Part shown: one piece after another, positions 36,321 through 47,681 of the stretch
Layout of the letters: every line of letters begins with the position of its first letter
How positions within the stretch are numbered: the stretch's first letter is position 1
From: Litoditis marina
Taxonomy: Eukaryota > Nematoda > Chromadorea > Rhabditida > Rhabditidae
Reading direction: 5' to 3'
DNA length: 64,000 bases
NCBI GenBank assembly: GCA_964036275.1
Contig: OZ038438.1
Location: 9,554,978 to 9,618,977, forward strand
The notes under the pieces: model-generated
Databases searched by the model: none
What the model was told of the DNA's origin: nothing
Seen by the model: the letters and a program-made list of their open reading frames with translations, nothing else
Translations under genes and position numbers: made by a program

Positions 36321-39300
36321 TATATCATATGTTCTTGTGTGTATCCTGTTCAGCGGGGGACTCCAAGATAGAACGAAGCTAGGTACAATGAAGAGGTGTC
36401 GTCTATGTACATCAGTTGGTACCTGTGGATTGGGACAGTTTAGTCAACATTTCATTATGTTCTGTTTTCAAGAGAACTCGAGCAGTCTTTAATTGAAGCG
36501 CTGTTCGTCTTGTGAGCTCCAGCCTACACTCAACTGTTCTTGAATGAACTAGTTAAATAAGAAAGTCTATTTCTGTTAAATAGTTACGGATTATCGTTAG
36601 CTGAAGGAATTATGTTGTTCTGAAATGAGCTGAGATGTAGCATTATTGTAAGTAGCTGATCATTTTTTGGACAGAAAAATGTCGAATTCTGGACAGAATG
36701 ACTGTCAGTGGTTCAAACTCATTATTTTCTTTTTATACCATTTCTAGACCCACCCGCGTTTTTTCCGCTTTTTATCACACATTTTGCTGTAATCCAAGTA
36801 GTTTTCTCTGCTCGTTCTTCTCGCTTTTCTGAACGCCGAGGCCAGTCTATAAAGTTGTGTCACACTTGAGGATCAACTTTTCAACTTTGATCAACTTTGC
36901 GATGAGGATCAACTTTTAAGAGATCTTACCCGTCAAAACTATTATTTTTGTTGTTTCTAATAAAAAGCCGCGTACAATGTGACACATGTCTAGTTTATAT
37001 TCAGAGGATATTCATATTAAATGTTCCCAGGGAAAACTACGCTTTCTCGAAAAGAAATTAGAGGAGAGCATACATGTTGAATAAATGGAATTGTTTCTCT
37101 TCTGTGAACAAAAAAGTTATTTGGATAATGAAAAGTGTTGTACGGAAACGTGCGCGAAAACCGAAAACGTTGAATGTTTTCGTAACGCTCATGAAAAGTT
37201 TAATATAGTAACAGTGTAGAAGAATGGTTAGGAGAACTAAGAATAAAAGGGATACGGTTCGCTTCTACCCAAACCGACCTTCTCATCACAGTGATCATAG
37301 GGCATATTTTCAGCGAGCACTCCCTCACAAAACAGCCATATCCGGGTTGGGCACAAGAACATTGCGAATAGAGTGTAACTGCCTGAATACAGTATATAGT
37401 GAGTGCCAAATTTATAAATTTCTGTCTCTTGCCGGAATCGAACCTGCGAGCAAAAGTTTCGTAGCAGGGCGCACACCACTGCGATATTACAGAACATAAC
37501 CGTCAAGTTTTGGAATCGAGAACATGTGTGCGTACACAGCGGAAAGTGAGATATACAGTACCCTCCCGCCTTTCTGTTGGCAACGACTATACAAGAAACG
37601 TGCGGAACACAGTTCGGGTTTCCTGTTATCTATCCTTGCACATAACTCAGTAATTGAATCGAACATGAACTTTCACTATCAAGTAACATTGTATTTTGAT
37701 AATGTGGGTTATGAACAATGTACAGCAGTCCGCTAAGAAGTTCATACATTTTATATCTAGAAGCTCACTCGCCTACCTTCAAAAGTTCATGCAAAAGATT
37801 TAAAACTCTTGAGTTTCAAAATGAAGGACAAATGTTGGAACATTTGAATCAAGGGAAAATGGTGTTTCAAACGCACTCGGGTTCCCAAGGCGATGTTGTT
37901 CAGAATCACGTCTCTCGACATGGATGGAAAAGTACAGCGGTATTGATTGAATATCAGCTTCCTGCAACAGTTACCACCCAATGTGATTCCAGAACTTCGT
38001 TCATTATTCATATCACAACACGGAAAACTCAGGCTAGTCATCCTCGTTGATTGGTGAAAGTTATAGATAATATGGAACTTACCTAGCTATCCTGACAGCT
38101 TGGGCTAGGTTGTGTTGTCCCATACCAAACTTACATGTTCCTCTTTGCTGAAACAAGAACAGATTGAATTTGTTTCGACAAACCACTGTCGTTGTGCAAA
38201 TCTGTCATGATAGTGTGACATTTGACAAGGTTGTGATCAGCCAGACTTGGAATTTTGCGAATCTAAAATGTACTCCGGCGATTTAGAGGGTTGAACTTGC
38301 TCTCAACCAACTCTTTTAAAGTTTTTATCAAGATACACACAATAACATTAAGTTATAAAGCCTATAAAGTTGTATTCTCCAAGCAGTTCAGAAATACAAT
38401 TCTCAGTTTGCAATATAGAAAATTCAAGATTTCCAGATTTATTAATTTATTTCATGTTGTTGCGATATGGTGTTTCTGCTTACTAGTGTTTACTTACTTA
38501 CTAAGGAAACTTACTAAATGTTTATTCTGCGGTAGATCTACATTTGCACATCTACATGCGCGCAGCTCTCCAGTAGAACAAGATATAGATATTGATCGAA
38601 TCAGGGACGAGGTGGTCAGTGCAAGCAGTACACCACCAGGAAACGAATCTGAACATAAAATAGACTTCCACCCTGGAAAGTAAACTTACATTTGAAGTAG
38701 AAGTTGTTCTCTTCTCAAGCCTCTCCAAAACTCAGCCCGGATACTCAGGCGAATAACTTTCATTTGTATTCTAGGCAACAGTCTCCATGAAAAGCATTAC
38801 CTAGTGGGAAGGAGAATAGAGGTAGAGAATAGTGTTTTCCATTTGGCCTGCAGTATTTCGGGTTGGGCATTGTGAATAGACACATGTCCAGGGCCTCTCG
38901 GAAGGAAGCTCGAAGCACTTGCACCAGACGGGGTCTTCGACGGAAAAATGTATAGCTGGAGGGAGACAAAACATCTCGCAACTGAAAAAGACTCTCGGGC
39001 AACTGGAGCATTCCCCAGAAACCTCATGAGATATGAACAATATCATACCATTTTGTCATAAGAATATATTGATTGGTACGAGCGTCCACGACCTGCTCGT
39101 GAGAAAGATCACGTGAGCTTCTCATGAGGTTGGAGGGATTTCTACGGAGTGGGTGACGATTAAGCTCAAACACGTTGAGCGGATAAAACTGCATGAATGG
39201 TTTTTGTTCAAATTTTTACAAACGTAGTTTATTTATATGAACTATCCATTGTGATACTTTCAACTTTCTGTTGGTGTTCAAACTTGAGTTATAGGTTGTA

Positions 39301-40124
39301 GCTTAATACATTTGAGCTTAATCGTCACCCACTCTTCTACGGGTCAACACAAATTCAAAGTGTGGACTTTGAATTTCCGAAGACGTTTCACATGTTTCAA
39401 AGGACTTTTTTGTTAACTTCGGGTATAAGTTTCCGAGCTCTCTGAGAAACAAAAGTATGTAAGTAAATGAGTAACATCTTACTTTGTAAGAAAAAGCTGG
39501 CGGAAATTGTCATGGTTTGTTCTGATTTTACACATATAGTTCTCTTGAATCCGCAACCCACATTTAATTTTTAGCCCTCAAGTTTTTGATGTTTTCGAAT
39601 TTAGTCATTTGAAGCACAATCGAAAATTTAAGACAGGAGCTTCCGGCTAGTTAGCCAATCATTGAATACTGTCAGTAAATACTCACCTCTTTCAGATCAT
39701 GCTTGATGTAGTGTAACTTCCTGTAAACCATAAAATTCAATACTTGAGCTTAAAGAGAATTTGGTACTGCAACTAAATATCCTTCTTTGCATCGAGGTTT
39801 TTTCGAACAATATATTCTATCGATTTTTAATCGGTTCTTTTTGAGTATGCCCAGCAGTACATGCATACTATTTAGCGACAGCTTGTAACTGTTTTATCTT
39901 GATTCTACGGTTTTTGTTTTCTAATGCTTCTCTTTTTGGTGTGAAGTGCTAGTGGTTTTGTCATGCTTTTGGAAAAAAACAGTTGTAGTACACGAGTAAA
40001 GTTCATCGTCTTGGAAAGTAGTATGAGATATGACCTACCACCAATCAGGTTCTTTTATATGCTGATCTTCTACAACAAGAATAACCGTGATCACTAGGAG
40101 CCATAATGGAGCCACCCTTCGCAT
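36227..40124 (-). CDS. Divergent Wnt-family secreted ligand (C-terminal exons partly resolved)
   Basis: Exons, each with good splice sites and matching phase: 40039-40124 (signal peptide), 39687-39720, 38801-38981, 38515-38648, 38083-38147, 37877-37961 and 37279-37382; then probably 37041-37101, 36754-36828 and a last exon ending at stop 36229-36227. Wnt landmarks in order: FREALDMCLFTMPNPKYC (family ECxxxFxxxRWNC), SCSTGELRACRC (ACxxGxLxxCxC), RGTCKFGMGQHNLAQAV (WGGCxDNxxxGxxFxxxF), VILNNIALGTR (NxHNNxAGR), CSCAQPGYG then CFVREC (CKCHGxSGSC...C), ENYLDYSKMC (VYLxxSPDYC) and YEWCCSIHC (FHWCCxVxC). The whole is short, an estimated 300-350 residues. The acylated Ser is replaced (see the hairpin exon). 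The 2 to 3 exons between 36754 and 36290 are uncertain. Known role of the family: secreted Frizzled ligand. The function of this member is unknown. Confidence 0.8.
36754..37101 (-). CDS. Wnt probable exons 8 and 9
   Basis: An exon beginning at 37101 after TTCACAG continues RRETIPFIQH, with possible donors at 37073 or 37040. Exon 36754-36828 reads ARRTSRENYLDYSKMC, followed by a basic run DKKRKKRG, and matches the VYLxxSPDYC block of Wnts. The join between the two is not resolved: another small exon around 36910-36980 may lie between them. Confidence 0.5.
37279..37382 (-). CDS. Wnt exon 7: lipidation-hairpin exon lacking the acylated serine
   Basis: Reads AVTLYSQCSCAQPGYGC, then FVRE, then C. 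The spacing C-x-C-x6-C-x4-C is identical to the Wnt hairpin CKCHGxSGSC-x4-C. The residue just before the third Cys, Ser in almost all Wnts and the site of Porcupine-dependent palmitoleoylation, is Gly here. HGxSG has become AQPGY, and the usual Trp after the fourth Cys is Ser. Phase in is 0 and phase out is 2. A SINE lies about 13 bp upstream of its acceptor. Confidence 0.75.
37395..37612 (-). mobile_element. tRNA-related SINE, copy 2 (in a Wnt intron)
   Basis: Same tail (TATAGTGAGTGCCAAATTTA on the plus strand) and the same tRNA-like head as copy 1, with the B-box GGTTCGATTCC. It has about 55 bp of extra or different sequence before the outer conserved block (CAACGACTATA). Its tail ends about 13 bp upstream of the acceptor of the Wnt hairpin exon. 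Confidence 0.8.
38515..38981 (-). CDS. Wnt exons 3-4: first conserved cysteines
   Basis: Exon 38801-38981 reads RRRPRLVQVLRASFREALD, then MC, nine residues and C; most Wnts have ten or so residues at this spacing before RWNC. It ends with one base over, and exon 38515-38648 supplies the other two. That exon carries SCSTGELRACRCANVDLP and ends in phase 0 at donor GTAAGT. A plus-strand ORF over 38291-38683 is the antisense shadow of this exon. Confidence 0.78.
40039..40124 (-). CDS. Wnt exon 1: start and signal peptide
   Basis: ATG at 40124-40122 begins MRRVAPLWLLVITVILVVE, a signal peptide, followed by KEPDW and a split Trp codon at donor GTAGGT. The acceptor CTTTTCAG lies six bases before the ATG. 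The next exon, 39687-39720, supplies the one missing base and continues KLHYIKHDLKE. Confidence 0.75.
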
Positions 40125-40130
40125 AAATAT

Positions 40131-40133
40131 CTG
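40131..40133 (-). other. Candidate trans-splice acceptor, Wnt
   Basis: CACTCTTTTCAG six bases before the initiator ATG. Confidence 0.45.
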
Positions 40134-43100
40134 AAAAGAGTGAATATTCAAAATAGTAAGACGTTGTTGGAAGATACTCAAGACAATCAGGTCAACTTGT
40201 CGTTGCGTTCACAGAAAGTTGAAAGCCCCAAAACAGAATCTAATGAGCAGTTGTGAAGAAATTGAATGGTTTAATGGTGAGGATGAATGTCGAGTTAGTT
40301 TGAGAATTAGAAAGAAACGTAGTACAGTGGAATGGGGAAGTTTTGATTGGAACACCGAACTCGAGGAATAATTGAAAATATGTAGATGAGAGACGTTCGC
40401 TGAACGAATGTCTCTTTGTCCGACCGACGCTGAAAAAGGCGTGAGAGACAGAAATCTCGGAGAAGGTTCGGGAAAATGTTTCTTTTTTGGCATCGGTCTT
40501 CGCATTTTGATGATTTGTTCAACAGCTCCACTTTCTGGCAGTTTTGCTACAATATAAAAGAGCCTTACTTCAAATTTCTATTCATTCATCCACGTCGCTT
40601 CTTTACGAGGCGGTGTTTATCGTACATGGCACAAATGTTTTGCACCACTTGCCTAATTTCCGTTTCTTAGTGAACCTTATATCGAACTTGTCTTATTGTA
40701 AGATTTGCGTGGAAATTTCGAAAGTTGAATAGTATTGTCTAATCGCGTAATATGAAGGATTAACCGAACTAGTGGATCATTAGAACGAAAAATCAGCTCA
40801 ATGTGGCGAAATGAAAACAAAACATCAACCACAGTTTTTATGCGAATTGGAAAATCTAGTTATTTTATTGTAATTTGATAGGCAAAGAAAAGGTTTCGTA
40901 TTTTTCTCGACGTTTTGTGCATTTTTGTACGCAACGTTGGAGCTCAGTCTAATACGTACACACGTACACTGCGTTCCTGAAAAAAAACGAAGAAAGATGC
41001 GAAAAATTGAATTAATATGTTTTCCATTGGTTTCTCAAGGCCTTTCCAGTCGCAATGATAACTCAAACGTCGGAATTAAAAAAAGAACGGCCCCTTTAAG
41101 TAGTTGTGGATGGGAACCTCACCTATCGCACAATGATCGACTCGAAACTGTGTGTGTTGTACTGTTGAATCTAGAAAGATCATCAGGCGATGTTCCCTAG
41201 GAATCTCTGGAGACTTGCACTGGAAGACCTCAGAAGACCCGAATCAAAGGCAAACTCAGTAGGGGAATTTCCACCAAAACTTTGCAGAATTACTCTCAAA
41301 GTTCATAAGTTTTTGATCACAAATGAAGAACGCTGCAGAATGAAGAAAACTGGTGTACCTTCCTCAGATAAGGATGAACCAGCAAAAAAATATTGAAACT
41401 GTATGCAACGATAGGAATTTTTTGGATTCAAAGCAGCTGAATCTGTTAAGTCTACTTATATGTATAATAAGTGTTGAGCATATCTCAGTTGTATCTACGC
41501 ACTCAGCGGCAGTTCTAAACAACATGGGGTTCAAACTACAAACACTGCACAACATGTATCGTGGTAGCTCGCTATTTCTTGACAGACCCCAATGGCCCAT
41601 CATCGAAAGCAGAGACAACCTCGCTCTGTTATGTAACCATTCTATTCCCTGGGAGATCTCAATGTCCCTCTAAAAGTTAAGCACCCGTATGTGCATTTAT
41701 TAAAAACCGTTTCATAATCTACCATTTAACTGTTCTCTTTTTCATGATTTGGTGCCCCCTGCTGCGGCACACTTGAGCTGGTGCGGAACACTACACTAGA
41801 AATAGGCAGATTGGTCAAATACAGATGTTCGTTTTTCTTTCTCACATCTAGATCTCCAAGGTTTTTCTGATAACAACCAATTGTTTACGGTAGCTGGTCT
41901 GTTTACATGCTGCGACTGCCTCCCCCCCTCCCCTAAACATCGGTAGTCCTTAGAAGAAGAGTTAAATTTGTCTGAAATATATCTCGACTTGAAAGTGCAC
42001 GGCTAGCATGAATCCAGAAGGTGGTTGGTAGTGCCCTCTATAGGTATTCGAGTCTCTCAGCCGCCTATAGGTACCCCCGAGAGCGAGTTGTCTTGTCCTC
42101 TCGCTCTCTGCTCTCTACGCACCACGCTGTCTGCGCTCTAACCGTCCAGAGACGGGACCCACTAATTCTGCTGCGTTGCCTTCTAGTCAGAGAGAAGGTA
42201 TATCTACAAAACCGTTTCTCGGATTCCCTCCGGAAGTAGGATGAACTTGATTGTTTTCGGGGGACCGCCCCGGTTCCCACCCTTCTCAGTGTTCGCGGTC
42301 CTATATGCTTCTGTTGGCAATGAGATCAAATGGGTTTCGCATTTGCACACCACTTGTCCGTATTACTTCATTCTGACCAACTTTCTATTCCAAGACTGTC
42401 CCGCGTTCGTTCTCGCTCCTCACTAACAATCTGGACCAATTCATCATTTCTCTAATGTTTCACGAGATGTATATAGAACGAAGTGTTGTCTCCACCTCCT
42501 ATTGTATGCAATCGTTTCCGAACCCAATATCGCAAGTTTCTACTGAACTGTTACTTATTCTCTCTCTCTCTGTTGTATTCTTATTTGTCTTTTTTCGAAT
42601 GTGAGTAAGAAAACCGCCTAGGCTTCGGTGATCATGCGCCCAAACTGAGAAGTTTACTATAGTGCTCATACCGAAAGAAATATTTGTAAGCAGGATTCAC
42701 TTGTGGACGCAAGATCATCCTGTTCTCGGAAAAACTGCTGTCAATCGCCTGCAACGGCCTCTAACTCACTGTTTTTCGCAGTTTGATTTTGTCAGGAAAT
42801 CGTCAACTTATGGAATTCCACATAGCGATCATATTCCTTTTTCATGTTCGATTTGATTGTCAAGCACGATCTCTTATTATAGAATATAGCAATGTATCAA
42901 GTTTTTCTTGTAGGATATGGAGATTTGAAGTTGTGGTACATTTTCTTCTCAAAACACGTGAATTCTGTGCTAGATTTCTGTGGTACTGCAGCGAAGCCAG
43001 TTCACGGGGAACAGAAGTACTTCTGAAGAAATTCTTGCTGCAAACTATTCAGATTCGTGCGTTCTACTGGGCTCGAAGTACTCTGGTGTTGTTCTAGTAA

Positions 43101-44740
43101 CAAGTGAATTCGTCATCTGGTATTGTTTTATCATAGTGACTCTTCGTATCGTCCTTGAATATCAGGAGAGAATAAAATTTTCCAGAATTCAACTCAAAAT
43201 GTTTGTGTTCACATCTGGAAACCTAACCTCGTAGCAAAGTGGTGTAAACTTCCAACTCAACATATTTATAGACCGAGGCTACTTGACCTACTAGTAATCC
43301 TCCGTCAAATCCTGCACGTTATGATTAGGTTTGGATCGTTAAACGGTTGTACTCTTCATGCTGATAAAATATTGTCAACACAGAATTGGCTGAAAGTTTC
43401 ATAGAGCTAGTTTTTGTGTTAACAACAATAATAGTTTTGAAGATGTTCACAATATCCCGTTCATTTGCTTTCCCATACCTACCAATCGAATTCCAGGGAT
43501 ACTTTCTTTCATTTTCCACAATAGCCGTCAACTGAACTGACCGAACACTTTCTGTCTCCTCCTTTCCTGCTTTTAGCTCGAAATCAATTGATTTTTTTTT
43601 AAATTGAAATATTAGTTTTCATACATTCTTTGTCGCATTTTTTGTAGTGCGCAGAGATAGGTGTTTTGTAAGGGTTGCTTGCCATAATGTAAAGTTTAGA
43701 ATACTGATATTGAAAGGATGCACAATGACCCATAAGCAAACAATTTTGTGAGTTCACTATGAGATGCACACTAATAAATGTATTCGAACTTCTTCATTTC
43801 CACTGCTTTCATCGTATACTAAATAATAATAACTGTGGTTCGTTGCTGTGGGGCAATCTAGTTTTGAGCAAAATGTTGGTGCGCGTAACAAAAACTGTTT
43901 CTTTGCTATTGTTTACCGTTTACAGTATTGGATATTTTTCATATTGATGTGAATATCCCCGTCCAAATATTCATTATTCTTGTTCATTGTTGTTGGAATC
44001 ATTATTGTTAGGATGTAGAGCAACTGAAAATTTCACATTTCCGAATAGCTCCTTCATAAAATCTAACTACCATGAGCTATGCTAGCTCAACGTTCCCTAG
44101 TAAACCGGCTCATGAAGTTGTGCACATCAACTAGTAACTTTCCCATGCACTTTGATTCTCAACTATCTCCCGTATTTCAGGCAAAAAAAGCTCAAAATTC
44201 CAGAATATGGTACGAGATAGGTTCTACGTTTTGTTCTCTCTCTCTCCTTCTCTCTTGCTATTGCAGCGTTGCTAGTCGGCTGTAGGGCGTGTATTGATTG
44301 CAGCACCCTCCTTGTTTCCCATACTCCCTCATCGCTGTCTGTCATGAGCTAAGATGAATCAAACAGTCCTTCATTCTTATACTCCATATTAACCCTACAT
44401 CTATCCTATACCTATATTCCAACTGTATGACTATGATCATTCATTTTCTTTCCACATTACCACCTCCGATATGAACCATTAGGTGTTCTCTTGCTATCTC
44501 TCTCTCTCTCTCTTTCTCTCAGTCGCAGTCTCTCTCACGCTTGTTGTGACTGTACCCCATTCCTCTTGATAGCTCACCTATTTACTGTTCATTTTGTCTG
44601 AAGTTTTGTTTATTACCTATATTTTGTATGGTTTTATATTATGAAGTTGATTTAACCCACACTGTGCACGACGACAGTAACCTGTGACCAGAGATATTTT
44701 GCATAGGAGAGTCGGAGCATTTGTTGGAGAGAAGATACAT

Positions 44741-44742
<2 letters not shown>

Positions 44743-44791
<49 letters not shown>
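44743..44791 (+). repeat. (GA)n microsatellite
   Basis: About 24 GA units in the intergenic region. Confidence 0.95.
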
Positions 44792-44794
<3 letters not shown>

Positions 44795-45341
44795 GCGAGA
44801 GAGAAGGACAGAAAAATAGAGAGAGAGATGGGAGGAAGTAGGAAGAGAGAATGAGAAATCAGTTCGCTAGAGGGTGGGAAACTGAACATGAAATTGAGAA
44901 TAAGAAGAAAGGGGAAGGATGTGCTATCTGTTAAAGTTCGTCTAGTTGTTCTCTATATTAATTGTGAGGCATATTTCTATTGTTTCATAGTAAGCTGTCT
45001 TTCTAACAGTTCTGAATCATTGCTCATCTGCATTACTCACAATAGGGGATATGTTGATCAGAACAGGCTTATTTCCGGTAACTATTCCTTTACTATTTCT
45101 TCTGAACCGTTCCTTTCCGAACTACCAAATAACTTTGAAGTTTAATTTTACGCAAAGTATATATCGATATCTTAGTTCAGTAGTAATGATTTTAACTGTG
45201 GTTCATTGTAAAATAATGCATGTAGAAGAGAATGAATTTGTAGTAAGAAGAATACTTTTCTGCTGTCACCATGCGTATTCATTCATACAATAGATGACGC
45301 TACAGGAATACCAAATAATAGAATGCGTTCTACTGTTTTGT

Positions 45342-45412
45342 CTAAATATAGTTGATCTTAACTATATTTAGCCAGAACTGGTACTCGTCTCTACACGTGT
45401 ATAGACGAGTAC
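45342..45412. repeat. Two adjacent hairpin-forming inverted repeats
   Basis: CTAAATATAGTT and AACTATATTTAG (45342-45371, 6-base loop), then after 9 bases GTACTCGTCT...AGACGAGTAC (45381-45412), a nearly perfect 32-bp palindrome with one mismatched pair. Confidence 0.9.
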
Positions 45413-47678
45413 GTACTGAACACACTCTTTGGCTATACGTCTAACTGTGATTTGATGAAATTTTTCCCCATGTAGCTTCGATAATAGAAACATTACTAGT
45501 TAATTGATTAGATTTTTTTGTCATTACTTTCTGTGGGAGAAAAACACAAATTATAATTGTGGTACCACTAGTGTCAACACTGCAAGTGAACTCATCATGT
45601 AGTGTTTGAAAAAACAATTTAATTTTTCCAATTCACTGTATTCTCACCTCCGTGCTTTTTTCACCGATGAACTCTTTCCGGTGAGCAGAAAATGTACGAA
45701 CGTCACATCTACCACACTTTCCCTCTTTTCAAATGCCACAAACCAAAGTTTTTCGTGAATATTTTATACTTCTGGCGGTGTGATTAGGTAAATGGTACGG
45801 CAAGTATTTCAGCCGTGTGTTGTTCTATTCAGAACATTTCACAAATGCACAATATTAGCTGTATTCAGAATACTTATAATCCCATAGAGCGCGTTCACCA
45901 TTTCGGGGCGTGGCTTGAATGCGCCAGCTGTGAAAGAGTAAGGGCGTTTCACGATGAACCTGGCACACTCGGCGCTGCGTCTGACCTCAAGATAACCATG
46001 CGGTCACTGTGCGCGTCCCACTGGGTATAAGGACAGCTGCCCCCCCCCCCCCCTGAATATCAGTTAAATGACCCAACAGGTTGGCAGAGTAGGTCGAAAG
46101 AGCGTTGATAACCGGAGACGCAGATGTTATTTGTGACTTATCACGTGTTTTTATGTGACTTCCGAATCCCTTCCGGAAAACATGGCAAGATTACTTATAA
46201 TAGTGAATGTAAGAACAAAATAGAGTCATAGCATTAGTTTTTCGGGTATTTCTTTTTTAATCGAAAAGATCATTATCTGGAAGGAAGGGCACTGACTAAG
46301 ATGGTCGAGACCTAATAACTCGTTGTGGGGGGGGGGGGGTGTATCTGGCGCGGTAGCTAAGAGAATATAGGGACACCGCATCTGAGTTTTACTTTGCTCT
46401 GCATAGCAGTAACTCCGAATTCCAACTGAATTGACTGGACATCACATTATGTTTGAAGAGTTCAACAAATGGCCTAAGGGTGTTACTTTGACTAGAACAA
46501 TGACTCATTTTGATTACAGTCTAGTTGTGCTCAATAGTCAAGGGGTCAGACCAGCCTCGAAATAATCATACCTGTCAGACTTCGCTAGATTGCCGCGGAA
46601 ATGCTGAGAGCCGTGTTAGATTTGTCTAGGAAACAAATTTGTGAACATGTTTTTCTTGTTTTCCGACATTTCTTGAAAACTATAGTAACTCAGTGTGTAT
46701 CTTCTCATCTTCAGTGATCGTACACAAGGTTTACAGTTTGTAAATTGCTATTCTCACAAACAGACGATTCTAATATGGCTGGAAAGTATACGATCATCAC
46801 ACATCTTGATAACAGTGAATGTTTTTGATTGATTTTGGGAAAAAAACGCGCAATATGTTATAGATGCAGTCTTTATAACCCCCATATCTAAACAAGTATT
46901 GCGCGAAATGTTTATCATGTTTTCCCGATACTTTCTTAAAGTTGAATTAACTGTATATCCTGCTCGTTCTTAATACCTTCCTGAATCATTCTTTAAATAA
47001 TGAGTTTCTTTGAAATCGCCTATATTTCAATTCTTCTTCATTCATATCTTGATGCTTCTTACCTAATTCATTGTTATTATACACATAGTCAAAAATACAT
47101 AATTCAACCATTCTAGCACATCCGAAACGGTAATCGCGCAACTGTAGATGACACGTTTTATGAAGCTGCTTGTCGTTTTTCATGAGCGGAAAGAGTAAAT
47201 CACTAACTATCGGATATGTGTTGATTGTAATCATTGCTAAGCTCCAACATCGAACAACTATATGTCACATATTATGTAATGATACGAACAACTTATCATG
47301 AGTTTGATATACTCCACATTATTTCTAATAAGACTTCTACAGTACACATTCGAATTTCCAATTACTGTTCTCTATGGCAAACATCAACTTTGTCGATAAT
47401 GATTCCGAATACATTTTGCGAAAATATTTTTTTTAATAAAAATCGCCCAATTGAAAAGATTAAGATTAAAACTTTTGCAATCAGTTTCTAGACATCTCAG
47501 CAGGAATGCAAAAGATGTGACCGGCAGACAATCTTTTCACGCGGACTTTTTACGCTCGTGTCATTGATGCATATCGATTTACTTGGCGTTCGACGTCAAC
47601 TGAATCGATACGTATGAAATGTATTGCTCTACGCTGACGTAAAATGTTCGTCTTGAAATCAATGATACGTTGATTGTT

Positions 47679-47681
47679 CAG
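47679..47681 (+). other. Candidate trans-splice acceptor, zinc-finger gene
   Basis: GATTGTTCAG nine bases before the initiator ATG. Confidence 0.45.

Larger units (their letters stand above)
40131..47678. other. 7.5-kb intergenic region between divergent Wnt and zinc-finger genes
   Basis: Probable shared upstream regulatory space. Visible: a pyrimidine-rich, GC-richer stretch at 42060-42240, TC tracts at 42558 and 44492-44520, (GA)n at 44743-44791, two adjacent hairpins at 45342-45412, poly-C at 46040-46053, poly-G at 46327-46339 and one ATCAAACTACA-like copy at 41529. ORFs such as 41190-41396 show no recognisable domain and no flanking exons that phase with them. Confidence 0.5.

Noticed and set aside
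38291..38683. 130-codon plus-strand ORF with a membrane-like segment
   Set aside because: Antisense shadow of Wnt exon 38515-38648, which has better splice sites, phase and motifs.
41190..41396. 68-codon ORF starting MFPRNLWRLALEDLRRPESK as a gene
   Set aside because: No recognisable domain, no convincing flanking exons, single short frame in intergenic DNA.
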